Notes: a model not told the origin generated them from the letters alone. A DNA stretch of 64,000 bases from Allantophomopsis cytisporea (GCA_024752435.1 CP103037.1:1488001-1552000); one strand, 5' to 3'; positions 1-11,215 are shown, counted from the stretch's first letter. Translations and numbers: made by a program.

Positions 1-820
1 CTCTCTTATCAGGACCTAGCTCACCGAAAGGCACGTGGGCCATTCTATACGCTGCCCATTATTCAAATAACGACTCCAATCCCTTCTTTAATAAATGCAA
101 ATCCGGATCCAGATCCAGGCTCATCAAAGCCTAGCAACAACAACAATAACGCAGCCAGGAAATAGAGAAGACCAAAGAAGGAGACCTTCCTCTTGGCTCG
201 CTTAATACCGGCTACACATGATTCTTATTGGCTGAGAACCCTTGCCCTTCTTTTTTTTGTGCTGTATTTTTATTTGAGCATGGCTGGGCACGTGTCTATG
301 AGAGAGCTGAATCTGGCGTTGGAGAATACCAATGGTGTTAGTGGTGTGCCATTCCGCATGGGCTATGTGCCTGGATTCAAGACTGGTGCTGGTAAGCCTA
401 AGAAAGAGAGAGAGAGAGAGAAAGAAAAAGAGAAAAGCCCATGCCATGTCATGTCATTTATCGTTTGCATGCAATTTATTTTCTTTCTCTACAACTTTTT
501 CTTCCCTCTTCAGAAATCGTGTCCTTTCACTCAAGTACGTGTTGTGCTGCATTGTGTTGTGTTGCGTTTTGTTTACCTGATCCTCCATTGAGAATCTGAG
601 AGCTGTTGATACTTTGTTGTTGCTCAGCACAACAACCAGGTACCTCTAGCTTTCTCATTGCCTCGAATTCCTCACCACATACCCGATTGCTTTCTGGTAA
701 ACCAGTAACAATTTTGCACAGTGCATTTTTGAAACGCCTGTGCTGACTTCAATGACTATAGCTTTTTTTACGTCCCTTCGATACAATCTGCTGCTCCAGC
801 CTGCGATCAACAGCTCAGCC
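1..820. other. Intergenic / 5' region before the GNAT gene
   Basis: No convincing gene. The stretch holds a purine-rich GA microsatellite at about 399-435 and a T-rich part typical of fungal promoters. Open frames here are short, overlap on both strands and show no recognisable domain. Confidence 0.6.
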
Positions 821-1657
821 ATGTCGTCGAATTCCACTACTCCACTGCTAAACCCCACCTCCACGCAATTAACTGATCTACCCACCGAGGCATCCACCAC
901 CAATCTCTCCTCCACCAGCGCAAACCCGCTTGATGAAATCCCACCCCTCACCAGCTATGTCACAACGAGCGAGGACGAGAAAATCCACGCACTGAAGTTA
1001 ATAGCGGATTCAGTGGCCCAGCAGCGACAGGTCTCTTCACGCGAGCTGATATTCCACCCGCTCATCATCGCAGCCTGGGTTGCACTCCTGGCAATCGCAA
1101 GTCAATTCCTCTACAAGACGCACGATGACTGGCCGATCATGATCACCACGGGCGCAGGCGTCACCATGATTGTGATGATCGCCATCCGCGGTGCCACATC
1201 GGGGTACCTGAGCGAAGCCGAGAAGATCAACTTCGGCTTCCTGAAGACGGGTAAGAGCGCCGACGAGCCCGAAGACGATGTCATCGTTGAGAAGTTCGGC
1301 GACGAAATCATCGGTGCGCTCGTCCTGCGCCTGGAGAATGCGAATGGTAGCCCGCGGAAGAAGGGCAGGCCTTCGAGGGCGAAGGGTGGGAAGGCGATTG
1401 TGAGGGCTTGGACTGTGAGGCTGAAGTACAGGGGCAAAGGGATCGGGCAGGCCTTGTTGGAGGAGGCTGTTAGAGTCTCGCGTGAGACGATGGGGAAGGA
1501 GGTTGAGATTGGATTCGCCGAGAAACATGTCAATAGCGTTAGGATTCTGCCAGCTATGTTTAATGGGGGCATGATTACCAGTGAGAGGAAGGCTGCGGCG
1601 CTCTTGAAGAGAATCGTCGATGAGACGGATCCAAAGAGACGGAGACGCTCGTCGTGA
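821..1657 (+). CDS. Membrane-anchored GNAT-family N-acetyltransferase
   Basis: Predicted 278-residue protein. The N-terminal 80 or so residues are Ser/Thr-rich and low complexity. Two hydrophobic segments follow (LIIAAWVALLAIASQFLY and then IMITTGAGVTMIVMIAI), so the protein is probably membrane-anchored. The C-terminal half has a GNAT fold signature: a strand ending in RAWTVRLKYRGKGIGQALL, which is acetyl-CoA-binding motif A (R/Q-x-x-G-x-G/A). GNAT enzymes transfer an acetyl group from acetyl-CoA to an amine; the substrate is unknown here. The start at 821 is chosen because GCCATGTCG is a better context than the in-frame ATG at 752, which would add 23 residues. The C-terminus is basic (KRRRRSS). 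No intron is needed. Confidence 0.75.
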   Translation: MSSNSTTPLLNPTSTQLTDLPTEASTTNLSSTSANPLDEIPPLTSYVTTSEDEKIHALKLIADSVAQQRQVSSRELIFHPLIIAAWVALLAIASQFLYKTHDDWPIMITTGAGVTMIVMIAIRGATSGYLSEAEKINFGFLKTGKSADEPEDDVIVEKFGDEIIGALVLRLENANGSPRKKGRPSRAKGGKAIVRAWTVRLKYRGKGIGQALLEEAVRVSRETMGKEVEIGFAEKHVNSVRILPAMFNGGMITSERKAAALLKRIVDETDPKRRRRSS

Positions 1658-2363
1658 GACTGTGTATCATTGATTCGGATATGAATGGGGTCCATGGAAC
1701 GGAACTGGTATAATGGTTTTGGAGTTGGGGTGGTATAGTGTAATAGAAAGATATTCAGTAAGATATGTGACAGTATTTGGGAGATAGCCTGCCATGATGA
1801 TGATTAAGAGTATGATATTGTTGCCTTCTGAAGTTGCCTGTTTTGTTGCGGTATCTATCAGTGTTGCTCGGTGGGTTGTGATTGTTTTGACCTTATAATT
1901 TATAATCAAGTAATCCTTCATCAGACCGGTACCAAGTGAATGTACTCTTGACCCCTGCTGATAATTAACAAACACGTGAAGTATAAGAAGAGAACCTACA
2001 ACATGGTCGAGTTAGATTCCCATGCAGACAGGTTTTTATCGTGTTTACAGCATACAGTATACAGCACAAGTATACAATCTGTAATCTTCGTACGACCTTC
2101 ATAAAATGTCTTATCTCATGTTAGGCAGCAGTATCAATAAGACTACTTCACTACGTCTGAGATTTATATGGGAGATATGAGTTCGAAGCGAGGGATTTAT
2201 CCTCGCGTTAGGTAGATTTAAGGAAATAATAGCCATGCCCTGAGAGCTTAGACATATTCAAAGCCATCCTTTAGCATTTTCTAGATGTATTTGACCCCTC
2301 TTTTAAGGAAGTCTTGGAAACTATGTTACAACTACAAATTCGTATACAAATGTGAAGGGTGAC
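1658..2363. other. Intergenic region between convergent genes
   Basis: About 700 bp of AT-rich sequence between the stop of the GNAT gene and the stop of the convergent nej1-like gene. It presumably holds both 3' ends. No coding frame or repeat is supported. Confidence 0.6.
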
Positions 2364-3965
2364 CTAAAACTTCCTCTTCTTCTTGCCAGGAGCCTTAGCT
2401 TTCTCTTCTAGCTGCCGCTTCAACTCCTGTCTCTTACGATTCGCTCTTTCCAACGATGTCTCCCGTGGCGGAGGAGTCTTCTCCTTGCCCGCCGTCCTCC
2501 CACGATCAGCTTCACCAGTCTCAGTGACAGTGGCAGGTCCAGAAGCCTTGGCTTTGTTTCCAATCTGCCCAAGTTTCGCTTTCACCTTCTTCTCCGGAGC
2601 CGGGATTTCCTGCACGGTGTCTTTGGGAGATGCAGACTCTGCTACAGGTGGTGTGGCCTCTTTCTTCTTTCCGCCAATCTTTCCAAGCCCCATCTTCGGC
2701 TTTGCGAGTGGCACTGTCGGCCTTGACGGCAAGGGATCTTCATCTTCCGTAGCAGTGTCCTGGTCGACGTCCATTGCTTCTTGACTGATTCTGGTAGAGA
2801 CTGGACTGTTCGGCGGTAAGGGAGACAGACCGGATGCTTTGGTGGGTTTCTTGATGCCGCCGATGGCACCCATTTTCTTAGGCTTGGATGATTGCTGCAG
2901 TGGCAGGTCTGTGGGTACGCTGTCGGGTATTACAGATCGTTGTGAGACGGATCTTTGAGACAGAGCATCAAGGTCATCCTCGTCATCGTCACTTTCTGGA
3001 TGTGGAAAAATCCCCTGTCTTGTTGGGGATTTATGGCGTGGAGGCGTTGCTTGCACTTGGAAGTCGTCTTCATCATCCGTCTCATCTCCTGCGTCTATCG
3101 GAGTCTTAGGCGCGGGTTTTATATCCCCCTTGGACTCATCTACCCTATTGGCGAACACACTCTGCAAAGGTTTTTCCTTGGACTGTTCCAACCATTCCCA
3201 CCAGCCTTCAGCCTGATCACTGTGTCCAACGCTCCATGAGAACTTTCTCGCCACTCCAGTGATTATATCCCGCTCGTTTTCCTCAGGATCCTGAGACTCC
3301 GCGGCCGCTCTCCACCGATTCCTGTCAAAAGGCCCTAGGCCTTTAACTTTCTCCTCTGCAACCTGTCTAGAAACTGTCCTACCTCCCCTACTACTAGCTC
3401 CCGGGAATACTTGACCCAGATCCGCGCCCGAAGCCTCTAACTTATCGACCAGCTTTTGAATCACGTGATCCTTCTCTTTCAGCACGTCCAAGAGATGCTC
3501 TGTCTCTTTAATGCTTCTGTTTTGTGCTTTAATGAGAGGAAGGGTAATGGTCTCTGTAAATTCTTTCTGTGGTAGCAGCTTGAGGTGCATAGCCCAAACC
3601 AGCGGCCGAAGAGGCTTAGGTAGCGTCGCAGTGACCTCGATTTCTAGATCAGGAATCTCGTTAACATCATCCGATTTGACAGCCTTGATCTTCAAAGATG
3701 TCTCTTTGCCTCCTAGAAAAGCTTGGTGGACCTTGTCTAGAAATAGTCGCATCTGCTCCGCATCTTCGCTAGGGTCTATAGATGTGTTTTGATCAATGCT
3801 TCGACGGATTATAGACTTGCGATCAAAATCTTCCCTCCAACAATAGGTGAGGTCTGATATGTGAACAGAGTAGGCCGAACCACTGAATGACAGGCAGACA
3901 AGGAACGGTGGCGCATTCTCGTTCACATCCTCGGAGTGTTGGAACGGTAATGGCAACCACGACAT
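2364..3965 (-). CDS. nej1: Non-homologous end-joining factor, Nej1/XLF type
   Basis: Predicted 533-residue protein. The N-terminus (MSWLPLPF, then FLVCLSFSGSAYSVHISDLT and YCWRE) fits the XLF/XRCC4-like head domain, in which a Trp-Leu start leads into a beta-sandwich and an SDL-x-x-xW motif. A helical stretch around residues 145-185 would be the dimerising coiled coil. The tail is long, acidic and then basic, with three related blocks of the form (L/M)G-x-IGG-x-K at about 362-380, 423-440 and 460-477. It ends in KKKRKF, like the basic Ku-binding end of yeast Nej1. XLF/Nej1 bridges broken DNA ends with Ku and ligase IV in the nucleus. The start at 3965 is preferred over an upstream frame because the family begins with this Trp-Leu motif. 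A possible acceptor (CTTTCAG) lies just upstream, so a 5'-UTR intron is possible. Confidence 0.8.
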   Translation of the reverse strand: MSWLPLPFQHSEDVNENAPPFLVCLSFSGSAYSVHISDLTYCWREDFDRKSIIRRSIDQNTSIDPSEDAEQMRLFLDKVHQAFLGGKETSLKIKAVKSDDVNEIPDLEIEVTATLPKPLRPLVWAMHLKLLPQKEFTETITLPLIKAQNRSIKETEHLLDVLKEKDHVIQKLVDKLEASGADLGQVFPGASSRGGRTVSRQVAEEKVKGLGPFDRNRWRAAAESQDPEENERDIITGVARKFSWSVGHSDQAEGWWEWLEQSKEKPLQSVFANRVDESKGDIKPAPKTPIDAGDETDDEDDFQVQATPPRHKSPTRQGIFPHPESDDDEDDLDALSQRSVSQRSVIPDSVPTDLPLQQSSKPKKMGAIGGIKKPTKASGLSPLPPNSPVSTRISQEAMDVDQDTATEDEDPLPSRPTVPLAKPKMGLGKIGGKKKEATPPVAESASPKDTVQEIPAPEKKVKAKLGQIGNKAKASGPATVTETGEADRGRTAGKEKTPPPRETSLERANRKRQELKRQLEEKAKAPGKKKRKF

Positions 3966-4821
3966 TCTGAAAGAAGGATTTATTGAAGGTAACAAGACAT
4001 CTAATTTCAGTAACAGAGGACCAGCCTAGCCTCAGAAACTGGAAGAGTCTTCGTTGATACTTGATCGCCGCGTCGTTAGCACTGACAGCCCAGGCAGACA
4101 CATCGTCTCGCGATATGCGAGTTGCGGGGTGTTTTCAGGCTGTCACGTGCGACCTGCTTGACTCCCGATTTCCTTGGTAGGATTCAGCAGCCCATACGAC
4201 ATAACTTCTTTGGAATTCGAAAAGATGCGCAATACTATAAATCGCTATAAGAATGGCTTTGTTCCCTGTTTTGTTTATCTGATTGATCTTATATAGTTTA
4301 CTATATTTGGGTCACTGTAGCAAGAGTAATCCTATGAACTGCTACCTACCTAGAGTTCTTTATCACAGCCAGTTTGGCGGTTAAAACCTCACATAGTAAT
4401 TGCGATAAGTCATATAATGTCTTTATAGGAGCATTGGGAGTTCTTTGTATCGATATCTCTTTATATTAGAACAATGTACATATTGTACCCTCTCGTTTGC
4501 CAACAAAGAGCTTGACATTTCTCGTATCATACAATGACTTACGGAGGTCTTGATTTCTTTGTATCACTTCATCCCCATACAATGACAAAACAAAATCACG
4601 TTCTATCCGTCACCAATAAAGAGCATGTCATTTCTTATATAATGCATGAAAAGTTCCATGTGATTCAATTCTACTCCATTATCATCATCACACTTTAAGC
4701 ATTGCATAGCATTTCTAACGACAGCATTATAAGTATTTTCTGCATTTTATTGCATAAGCTTTTCACAGAAGCAACTTCCATATCAGCATCAGCACCATCT
4801 TGAATCTTTGAGTTACTAAAA
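3966..4821. other. Divergent promoter region, nej1 / amidoligase
   Basis: About 850 bp between two divergent genes. It is AT-rich and contains an exact TTATCTGAT word at 4275-4283. No gene is supported. Confidence 0.55.
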
Positions 4822-6090
4822 ATGGGTTCTGTTAACTCTAACACCAGTACTGTTCGCAACGACAGCGAGGGGGAGACATATGACATGTACGGAAGCGAAA
4901 TGAGCTTGTCTCCACGCGATCTTACCGAAATCCAGGAACTACTCGGCGGGTCTTCGTTGTCCTCTACGACTGGCTATCTTCAAGACCCGGACCAAGAAGT
5001 GCAGGTAAGCCACGATCCACGAAACTTTTATCTGACCTTCGGCGTAGAATTCGAGTTCCTTATCAGCCATGGTCATCCAAAGGATATCAAACTTCGAGGA
5101 GACTGGAGTGAGATAGGGTTAAACTCCATTCAAGAACATATCCGAGACACCTTCCTGGAAAACGGGCTCAAGGCCATGATCACCTCCCAAAATTCCCTCT
5201 ACTGGCAAATCAATACGGATGGCTCCATTGACTATGATTACGCAGATCAAGTCGCCCTCGAGATCGCGAGCCCGGCGTATTATCTTGATTCCGATTCCCT
5301 CGCCGAGGTCGTCCGCGGCTGTGACCTCCTCACAAGCACTTATGACACCTCCGTCAACAAGAGCTGCGGCTTGCACGTACACATCGGCTACGGTACGAAA
5401 GGCTACCAGCTTTCGCATCTCAAGAACCTATTCGCATTCGGGTACGCCTTCGGTGAAGTGCTGGATATACTCCACCCCGAGCAACGGCGATGCTACGGTA
5501 ACTACAACCACTACTGCGAGTCCTTCCGTGTTCAAAGCAACATAGCTATCGAAGATACGGAAAGACATACTCTTCCAGGACGACCCTGGACTGTCCTCTC
5601 GAAGATCTACGCTATGGAAGATCTTTACGGCCTTACCAAGGCCGCCGCCTCCGGTGACTTGGGCCAGATGGCGTACCGCTTTTCGAGCATATTGTCTGCT
5701 GGCGATACAGGTAGCAAACTCACAGTCGAATTTCGTCAGCACGAGGCTACACTTGATGGTCAGCGTGTCACCATGTGGATTCGAACTGTGGCAGGTATCA
5801 TCGAGGCCCTCAGGAGTATGTCTATGCACACTTGGATCGACTTCCTCGAGGATCATCTCGCTTCCTCCAAGAACAGCCTCAATGCCATCCAGCTTCTCCT
5901 TGCACTCGGTCTGAAGTCTGAGGCTGCGTACTATGCTGAACAGCTTGGACTTGAGCAATTCCTTCCTGAGGATATTGATATAGGAAGTGAGCTTGATCCT
6001 TCGAATGGGGAGGTTGGTAAGGCGAAGATCATGCCATTGAAGACACATTTTCACACTAACTTATTGGGCCCTGGGATCACCTACATGTAG
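4822..6090 (+). CDS. Single-domain fungal amidoligase (COOH-NH2 ligase)
   Basis: Predicted 422-residue protein, one exon. All hallmarks of the Amidoligase_2 family (glutamine-synthetase/GCS-like fold) are visible: the first strand FGVEFEF at 73-79, the VALEIASP strand at about 144-151, CGLHVHIG with His185 and His187, and VEFRQHEATLD from 302. The Glu and His residues are the expected metal/ATP ligands. The family forms amide bonds between a carboxylate and an amine using ATP; substrates of the fungal members are unknown. About 70 low-complexity residues precede the domain and there is no signal peptide. The start is the first ATG after an in-frame AT-rich leader. The next gene downstream is a second amidoligase with two domains, which suggests local duplication. 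Confidence 0.88.
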   Translation: MGSVNSNTSTVRNDSEGETYDMYGSEMSLSPRDLTEIQELLGGSSLSSTTGYLQDPDQEVQVSHDPRNFYLTFGVEFEFLISHGHPKDIKLRGDWSEIGLNSIQEHIRDTFLENGLKAMITSQNSLYWQINTDGSIDYDYADQVALEIASPAYYLDSDSLAEVVRGCDLLTSTYDTSVNKSCGLHVHIGYGTKGYQLSHLKNLFAFGYAFGEVLDILHPEQRRCYGNYNHYCESFRVQSNIAIEDTERHTLPGRPWTVLSKIYAMEDLYGLTKAAASGDLGQMAYRFSSILSAGDTGSKLTVEFRQHEATLDGQRVTMWIRTVAGIIEALRSMSMHTWIDFLEDHLASSKNSLNAIQLLLALGLKSEAAYYAEQLGLEQFLPEDIDIGSELDPSNGEVGKAKIMPLKTHFHTNLLGPGITYM

Positions 6091-8282
6091 GTAAGCAGTC
6101 AAGTATAAGGATCGAAATGAAATATGTAAGTGACTTTTCTACTGTCCTCTTCATTACATGTCTTAACAATTTAGCAATTTAATAGTTTCCTTGATTTCTG
6201 TTATCACTTATCTTAGCTTGATTTGCGTACAAATTGTGGAAGCAGAATATAAATGTGTTTTCTTGTCCTTTATCGATTTAAATTCTGACGTCTTGTCATG
6301 TGTGATATTCATTGTATCTAAATACCAAACTTTGAGTGAGAATCTTGAATTGTGTAGATGGAACGAATACGCACAACAGTGTTCAAAGGCCTCCATTTGC
6401 GCTTCAGAAGTCCTTAATCTTTGCGGCTAGGTCTTGCTTGAGGTGGCGGAACAGAGTTGGTAGTAGAAATATTGAGTGAAGTGAGTGAAGCAGCTCTTAT
6501 ATCTGCTTATGTGTTGTATTATAACATTTCTTGAATATCCAAGAGTTGCTTTATAAGTGAAGATCGCTCACTTCATGTCACCAAGTTCCAAAGGTTAAAT
6601 CCAATGGCAGAGTTGAACGTTTGCATCGGCGAGAACCTTCATTAAGCGTATAATGCGAAGGGTCGAGAGTTCGATTCCCCAGGAACTTGCATCAGTAAAA
6701 TCCTTCAGGGGTTTTCTGGTGCGGTGACCGATCAGAAAAAAGTATGATCGGTACCGTATTCTTTTTGCAGTTCTTTTTTCCCGTTTCAGATTGATGTTTC
6801 TAACTTTGATCTTATCCGCAGCCATACATGTATACTGACACAAATATATATGTCACTCACTTTCGGGGTTTCTTGTTTGTGGTGAGGCTGTTCACTTTAC
6901 TCGCGCGACAGAGTTAACTTCCAATGTCAACCGGACTTTTTAGAGATCGAAGTCTGTCATACTTTCTAAGCAGACCTGGGCCATCCTACCCTTCCTTCTG
7001 GCATTCGAGTTCATAATAATGACGTTAGCAATTAAGCGTCTTGTCACTTTTGATTTATAAAACGCAATACCTTAGTCAGTGGTACCATGCTTCTGGCTTT
7101 AGCTTACGCCAATACGAATCACAATTTCAACATCTGGAATCCGTGTAGGTGGGCAGCAGATTATCCTACTTACTCAGCTTTGTGATGTTTTGAAGATTGA
7201 GAAACCCTAATGTTGGCGTCTTCCTAAGTCAAAATTACTGTACATTATGGTCTCCGATCACTTCCAAGAATATCGGCCACTTCGCATCCTTTAATACCTA
7301 CCGTGCCCCTTCACATTGTCTTTTGTGCTCGCACTGTTCTGCAACTTCGTACTGCGATTAGGTTGATAACAAAATGACAAATACCGCGTATAGTGGCAAG
7401 TGATAGGACAACCATGAGCTGCTACCTCAAAAAACTCTATCAGAAAAGAGTTCCTAGAGCCATTCTACCCTATAATGTTAGGATAGACTTTGATTCAACA
7501 AATGACCATCTGAATGAAACAATTCAAGTTGAACTCTGAATAATATAGTCAGGTGACTTTTTGTTGGCCAGTGAATCAATCGCGACAATATAGATGTTGA
7601 TCTGTGCCCAAACTGGATATGTAGCTTCAGTCTCACCCATATCTCAATCCAATGAATCCTGAGCCGGCAGATTGCGTCACGAAAGGCTATGTTTCTTTAC
7701 TATTTTTCGAAGACGATGCCCCCTTGTTTATTTCGCACAACCTCTCGAAGATCCCACTCATAACATAACATAGCGAACCAAAAATGGTGTTTCAAATTGT
7801 TTCCTTTTTACTCATTATCATAGATGGTTAAGAATTAAGACCACTTGAGTTCATTTTGAAATTGATCACTTTGCGACAAATTCGGAGCATCCGTCCAGTT
7901 TAGATAATCTGTCCTCTTTGTCTGGCGGTTCTTGTTATGATGGTATTTCCTAATTAAACTAACTTCGTCGTCACAAAGGCATTATATTCTATTTTGGAGT
8001 GCTATTTTTCTCTTTAACAAAGACGTCTTTCAGTATAACACAAAACTATTATTAGCTATTCCACTACAAAGAATGTAGCGATCCTACATTGTATGAAAGG
8101 GCAGACTGCTTCTATAACATAAGCTATTCAGTCATGTCGAAAACTGATCTGTGAATCCAACCCCAGCATTTTATAATTACACGATATCTTTTAACATTAT
8201 TCATCATTTCAACGCATTACATATTCACTCATACAGGAGCATTAATAAATATACAGTAATTATTTAGCATTTTAAAACTAAC
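6091..8282. other. Long gene-free AT-rich spacer between amidoligase genes
   Basis: About 2.2 kb with no supported gene. A sequence near 6604-6690 resembles a decayed tRNA: an A-box-like word at 6604, an 11-of-11 B-box match AGTTCGATTCC at 6668-6678, and an anticodon-stem-like pair CCTTC/GAAGG. Its T-stem no longer pairs. The rest looks like unconstrained intergenic DNA. Confidence 0.5.
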
Positions 8283-10609
8283 ATGGCACAGCCACTTACC
8301 TTCGGCGTCGAATTCGAGTTCATGATCAGAGACAAAAATTACAGTAGACACGATGATAAAGATTACGCATCAGATCCGCGCCGCCTCCCATTTAGGCAGC
8401 CGGAGGACAAATCTTTATACTATTACTCCGAAAACAATGTCTACCGATCAATCGAAGCAGTGCTTCAGGAAGCCGGCATCAGCGTATTCATCGAGGACTA
8501 TGAGCCAGATCAAACAGAGCTAACCCAGTGGCGTATCAGTGTCGATCCGACTGTATCATCTCGTGAGCCAGAATGCGAGGACGGTAAGGAACGTCATGGC
8601 TGGTCGAGCGTTGAGTTAATTTCCCCTCCCCTCCCCTACACTGAGGCGTCCATTGAGGCAGTCAAGACCGTTTGTAAGGTAATCGTTGAGAGTTTCAGAG
8701 TTTCTGTTAACGATACATGTGGCCTTCATGTTCACGTCGGAAATCGCTCGCTTTCATTCCCACTCGAGGCCATGCAGAATCTTATGGCGTTTTCACGCGC
8801 TTTCGATCCGCAGTTGAAGAGTATTCACCCATCTGTCAGGCATAACAAGATTTGGGCCAGGTCCTGGGATAAGCTTCGTATGCATGACCCTGAGCATACA
8901 ACCGCACAGGCTGTTGAGAAGATCTACTCTTACACGACAATGTCACATTTCGTCTTCGATTTGACTAATGATGCGACTAATCATGTAGGAAAACCGGCCA
9001 TTAACCTCTATTTGGACCCAGATGATGAATCCGATCTGTTGAAACGTACCATTGAGTTTCGTATGCATGAGGGGACAATGGATCCCGAGCGAGCTGTTGC
9101 CTGGGTTGACCTCGTCGTTGGCTTGGTTCAAGAGGCAACCAAGTGGCCAAAGGCAGTCTTCATGGACTTTATTAACGAGCATTCAGGTAAGAGTATCAAT
9201 GAGTTCACAGCTTCGGAGTTGTTTGAACAGTTCGGTCTCTTTAAATCTGCTGCTGACTATGTTGTTGCTATTAAAAAGGACTCACAACCGGTCCTTGATG
9301 GAGTGAGTGAGGACAAATGTATTCAACGAGCTGCGCTGATCAAGGTGCCTTATGCGCCGCCAGCTGATCTCAATGATAAGACCGATGAAGGTATCTCATA
9401 TGCTTACAGCCAGAGTGTCTCCCCAGCCAAAGAAGAGAGTTGACATACGGGATTGAGCTTGAGTTCTTGGTCAAGAAGGTATATCCTGAAGATGATGATC
9501 CAGAGCCAGACTGTGGGAAGCCCACATACTTCACAAATGGTACACTCATGGAAGTCAGAAATAGACTTAGGGAAGCTGGAATTCCCTGTAAGGCTGGGGG
9601 TGAAGACTATGATGGGTGGACCGTGGAAACAGACTTCTCTCTCCAGAACCTTGACGAGCGTTACGACAACAACGCTTGTGATAAGGTCGAGCTCATCTCC
9701 CCAGTCTTCACCTACGGCAATCAAGAGCACGTTGCACAGATCGTGAAGGTTCTGTCCATCCTTGACAGCAGTTTCCGCATCGAAATGAACAGAACCACCG
9801 GTCTACACGTCCACATTGGCAACGGTATCAACAAGACCTTCACATTTGACTCTGTCAAGAACGCCATGGCCATGTTCTACATCCTCGAGCCATCCCTTAG
9901 TGCCATCCACCATGAAGGTCGCCACATCAACGATAATGCGCTCACGCTGCGTCGCTATGGTAACGTTGTTGCGCTTCGCGACGTCCGAAATGACGAGTAT
10001 GAGGGCAATGCCTTGCCAAAGCCACAGAAAAGGCCAGTCGCAGATATCATTGGCGAGATATATGCCGCTGAGGATATCGCGTCGCTTTGCAAGCTTACCG
10101 AAGGAACTGAGCACCGTGCAGCAGGAAAGATGCGGCTGGGCCATATCATGGCTTACAACTTTGATAACCTTCACCGTGATGTGAAGGGAGGCCCAGTGCG
10201 CGGCACCATTGAGTTCCGCCAGGCAATGGCCACCACGGACGCTGCCTTCGTGACAAATTGGATCGAGCTGCTTTGCACCCTCATGGAGCGTGCTATCTAT
10301 GCTGCGCCAGACACCTTCCTGCCTTTCTTGAAGGCAAACATGGTGCCGAGATGGGTAGATGGTGAAGAGAAAGTGGAGAGGGATGGCCCGAATTATGATG
10401 TCGTTGATATATGTACCGCGTTGAGACGCAAGAATGCGGATAGCGGCGCCGATTTTGCTCCTCTTGCTCATTATAGACAACTTGGTCTCACCGGTAAGTT
10501 CATCTGGCCTGTTCTTGATAGATGGTATGGGGACGACCCCTGGTCCAATACCCAGATCCAACAAGGATACTTTGGTAATGCTCGATTCTGGTATCCAGAA
10601 GATGAGTAG
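8283..10609 (+). CDS. Two-domain amidoligase, joined across a 107-nt intron
   Basis: Proposed exons are 8283-9302 and 9410-10609, giving 739 residues. The intron starts GTGAGT at 9303 and ends TTACAG at 9409, is phase 0, and has a CTGAT branch-like word. Domain 1 shows FGVEFEF (7-13), VELISP (110-115), CGLHVHVG (His149, His151) and IEFRMHEGTMD (from 257). Domain 2 shows YGIELEF (about 353-359), VELISP, GLHVHIG (His473, His475) and IEFRQAMATTD, where the usual His-Glu after EFR is replaced. If the intron is retained, translation stops at 9441-9443 after one domain (386 residues). Domain 2 has no ATG of its own before its conserved first strand, which favours the fused model. Predicted activity is ATP-dependent amide-bond formation; the substrate is unknown. 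Confidence 0.75.
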
Positions 10610-11215
10610 TCAGCTTCTGAGGAAGATCCTAGCACTCCAAAGTTCATTAACGCTCTCGAAAGGTTATAAGGACGATGTCAAGGCCTCCAGAAAATAAGCT
10701 GGCTTGAAAAAGGTTATTTGGTGAGTAAGGATCCTTGTTGTAGCATTTGCGTTTCTGCTTGTTATTAATACCTCTGTTTTCTTCTATCCTTAACATTCCA
10801 TAACGTGTATTTATCATTGTCATGGTTTTATGGTTCGTTCGAGATGGCCTTGGCCGTTATTGGATTGATTCCACGATATAGTTAAATGTGTGGTGTGTAT
10901 GTATACTGATTCACATCATATTTACCACCACAATCATAACTATAAGGCTCGTGGAGTATATAGAATCAATATCTCATGACAATAATTTGACAGTGCCTGT
11001 GATACAGTATGGCCTTCAACCAATTATTAAATTTAAACAACGCAGAAGATTAAAATTGATGTACCAATCATAAGTAATAACAAGATAGTACCGAACGTCA
11101 TGCAAGTCTACAACCACCCAACTCAACCACCACATAGCAAAAAACCACAAAAATACATAAGTTTGGCAAAAAAGATGGTTCGAATACTCGGAGTATGCCC
11201 CAAGTCGCAGAGAAT
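10610..11215. other. Intergenic, amidoligase 3' side
   Basis: About 600 bp of AT-rich sequence between the two-domain amidoligase and the tRNA gene. No further gene or repeat is supported. Confidence 0.6.

Noticed and set aside
193..591. 132-residue frame near the window start
   Set aside because: Low complexity from a GA repeat, no ATG at its head, no domain, and overlaps an equally long frame on the other strand.
6595..6700. tRNA-like sequence with A and B boxes and a TAA-like anticodon loop
   Set aside because: The T stem does not pair (GAGAG against CCCCA), there are extra bases between the D arm and anticodon stem, and no acceptor stem closes. At best a decayed tRNA.
9440..10609. Second amidoligase domain as a separate gene starting at TTG 9440
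   Set aside because: TTG starts are not expected here, the first ATG in frame would cut the conserved first strand, and a phase-0 intron joins it cleanly to domain 1.
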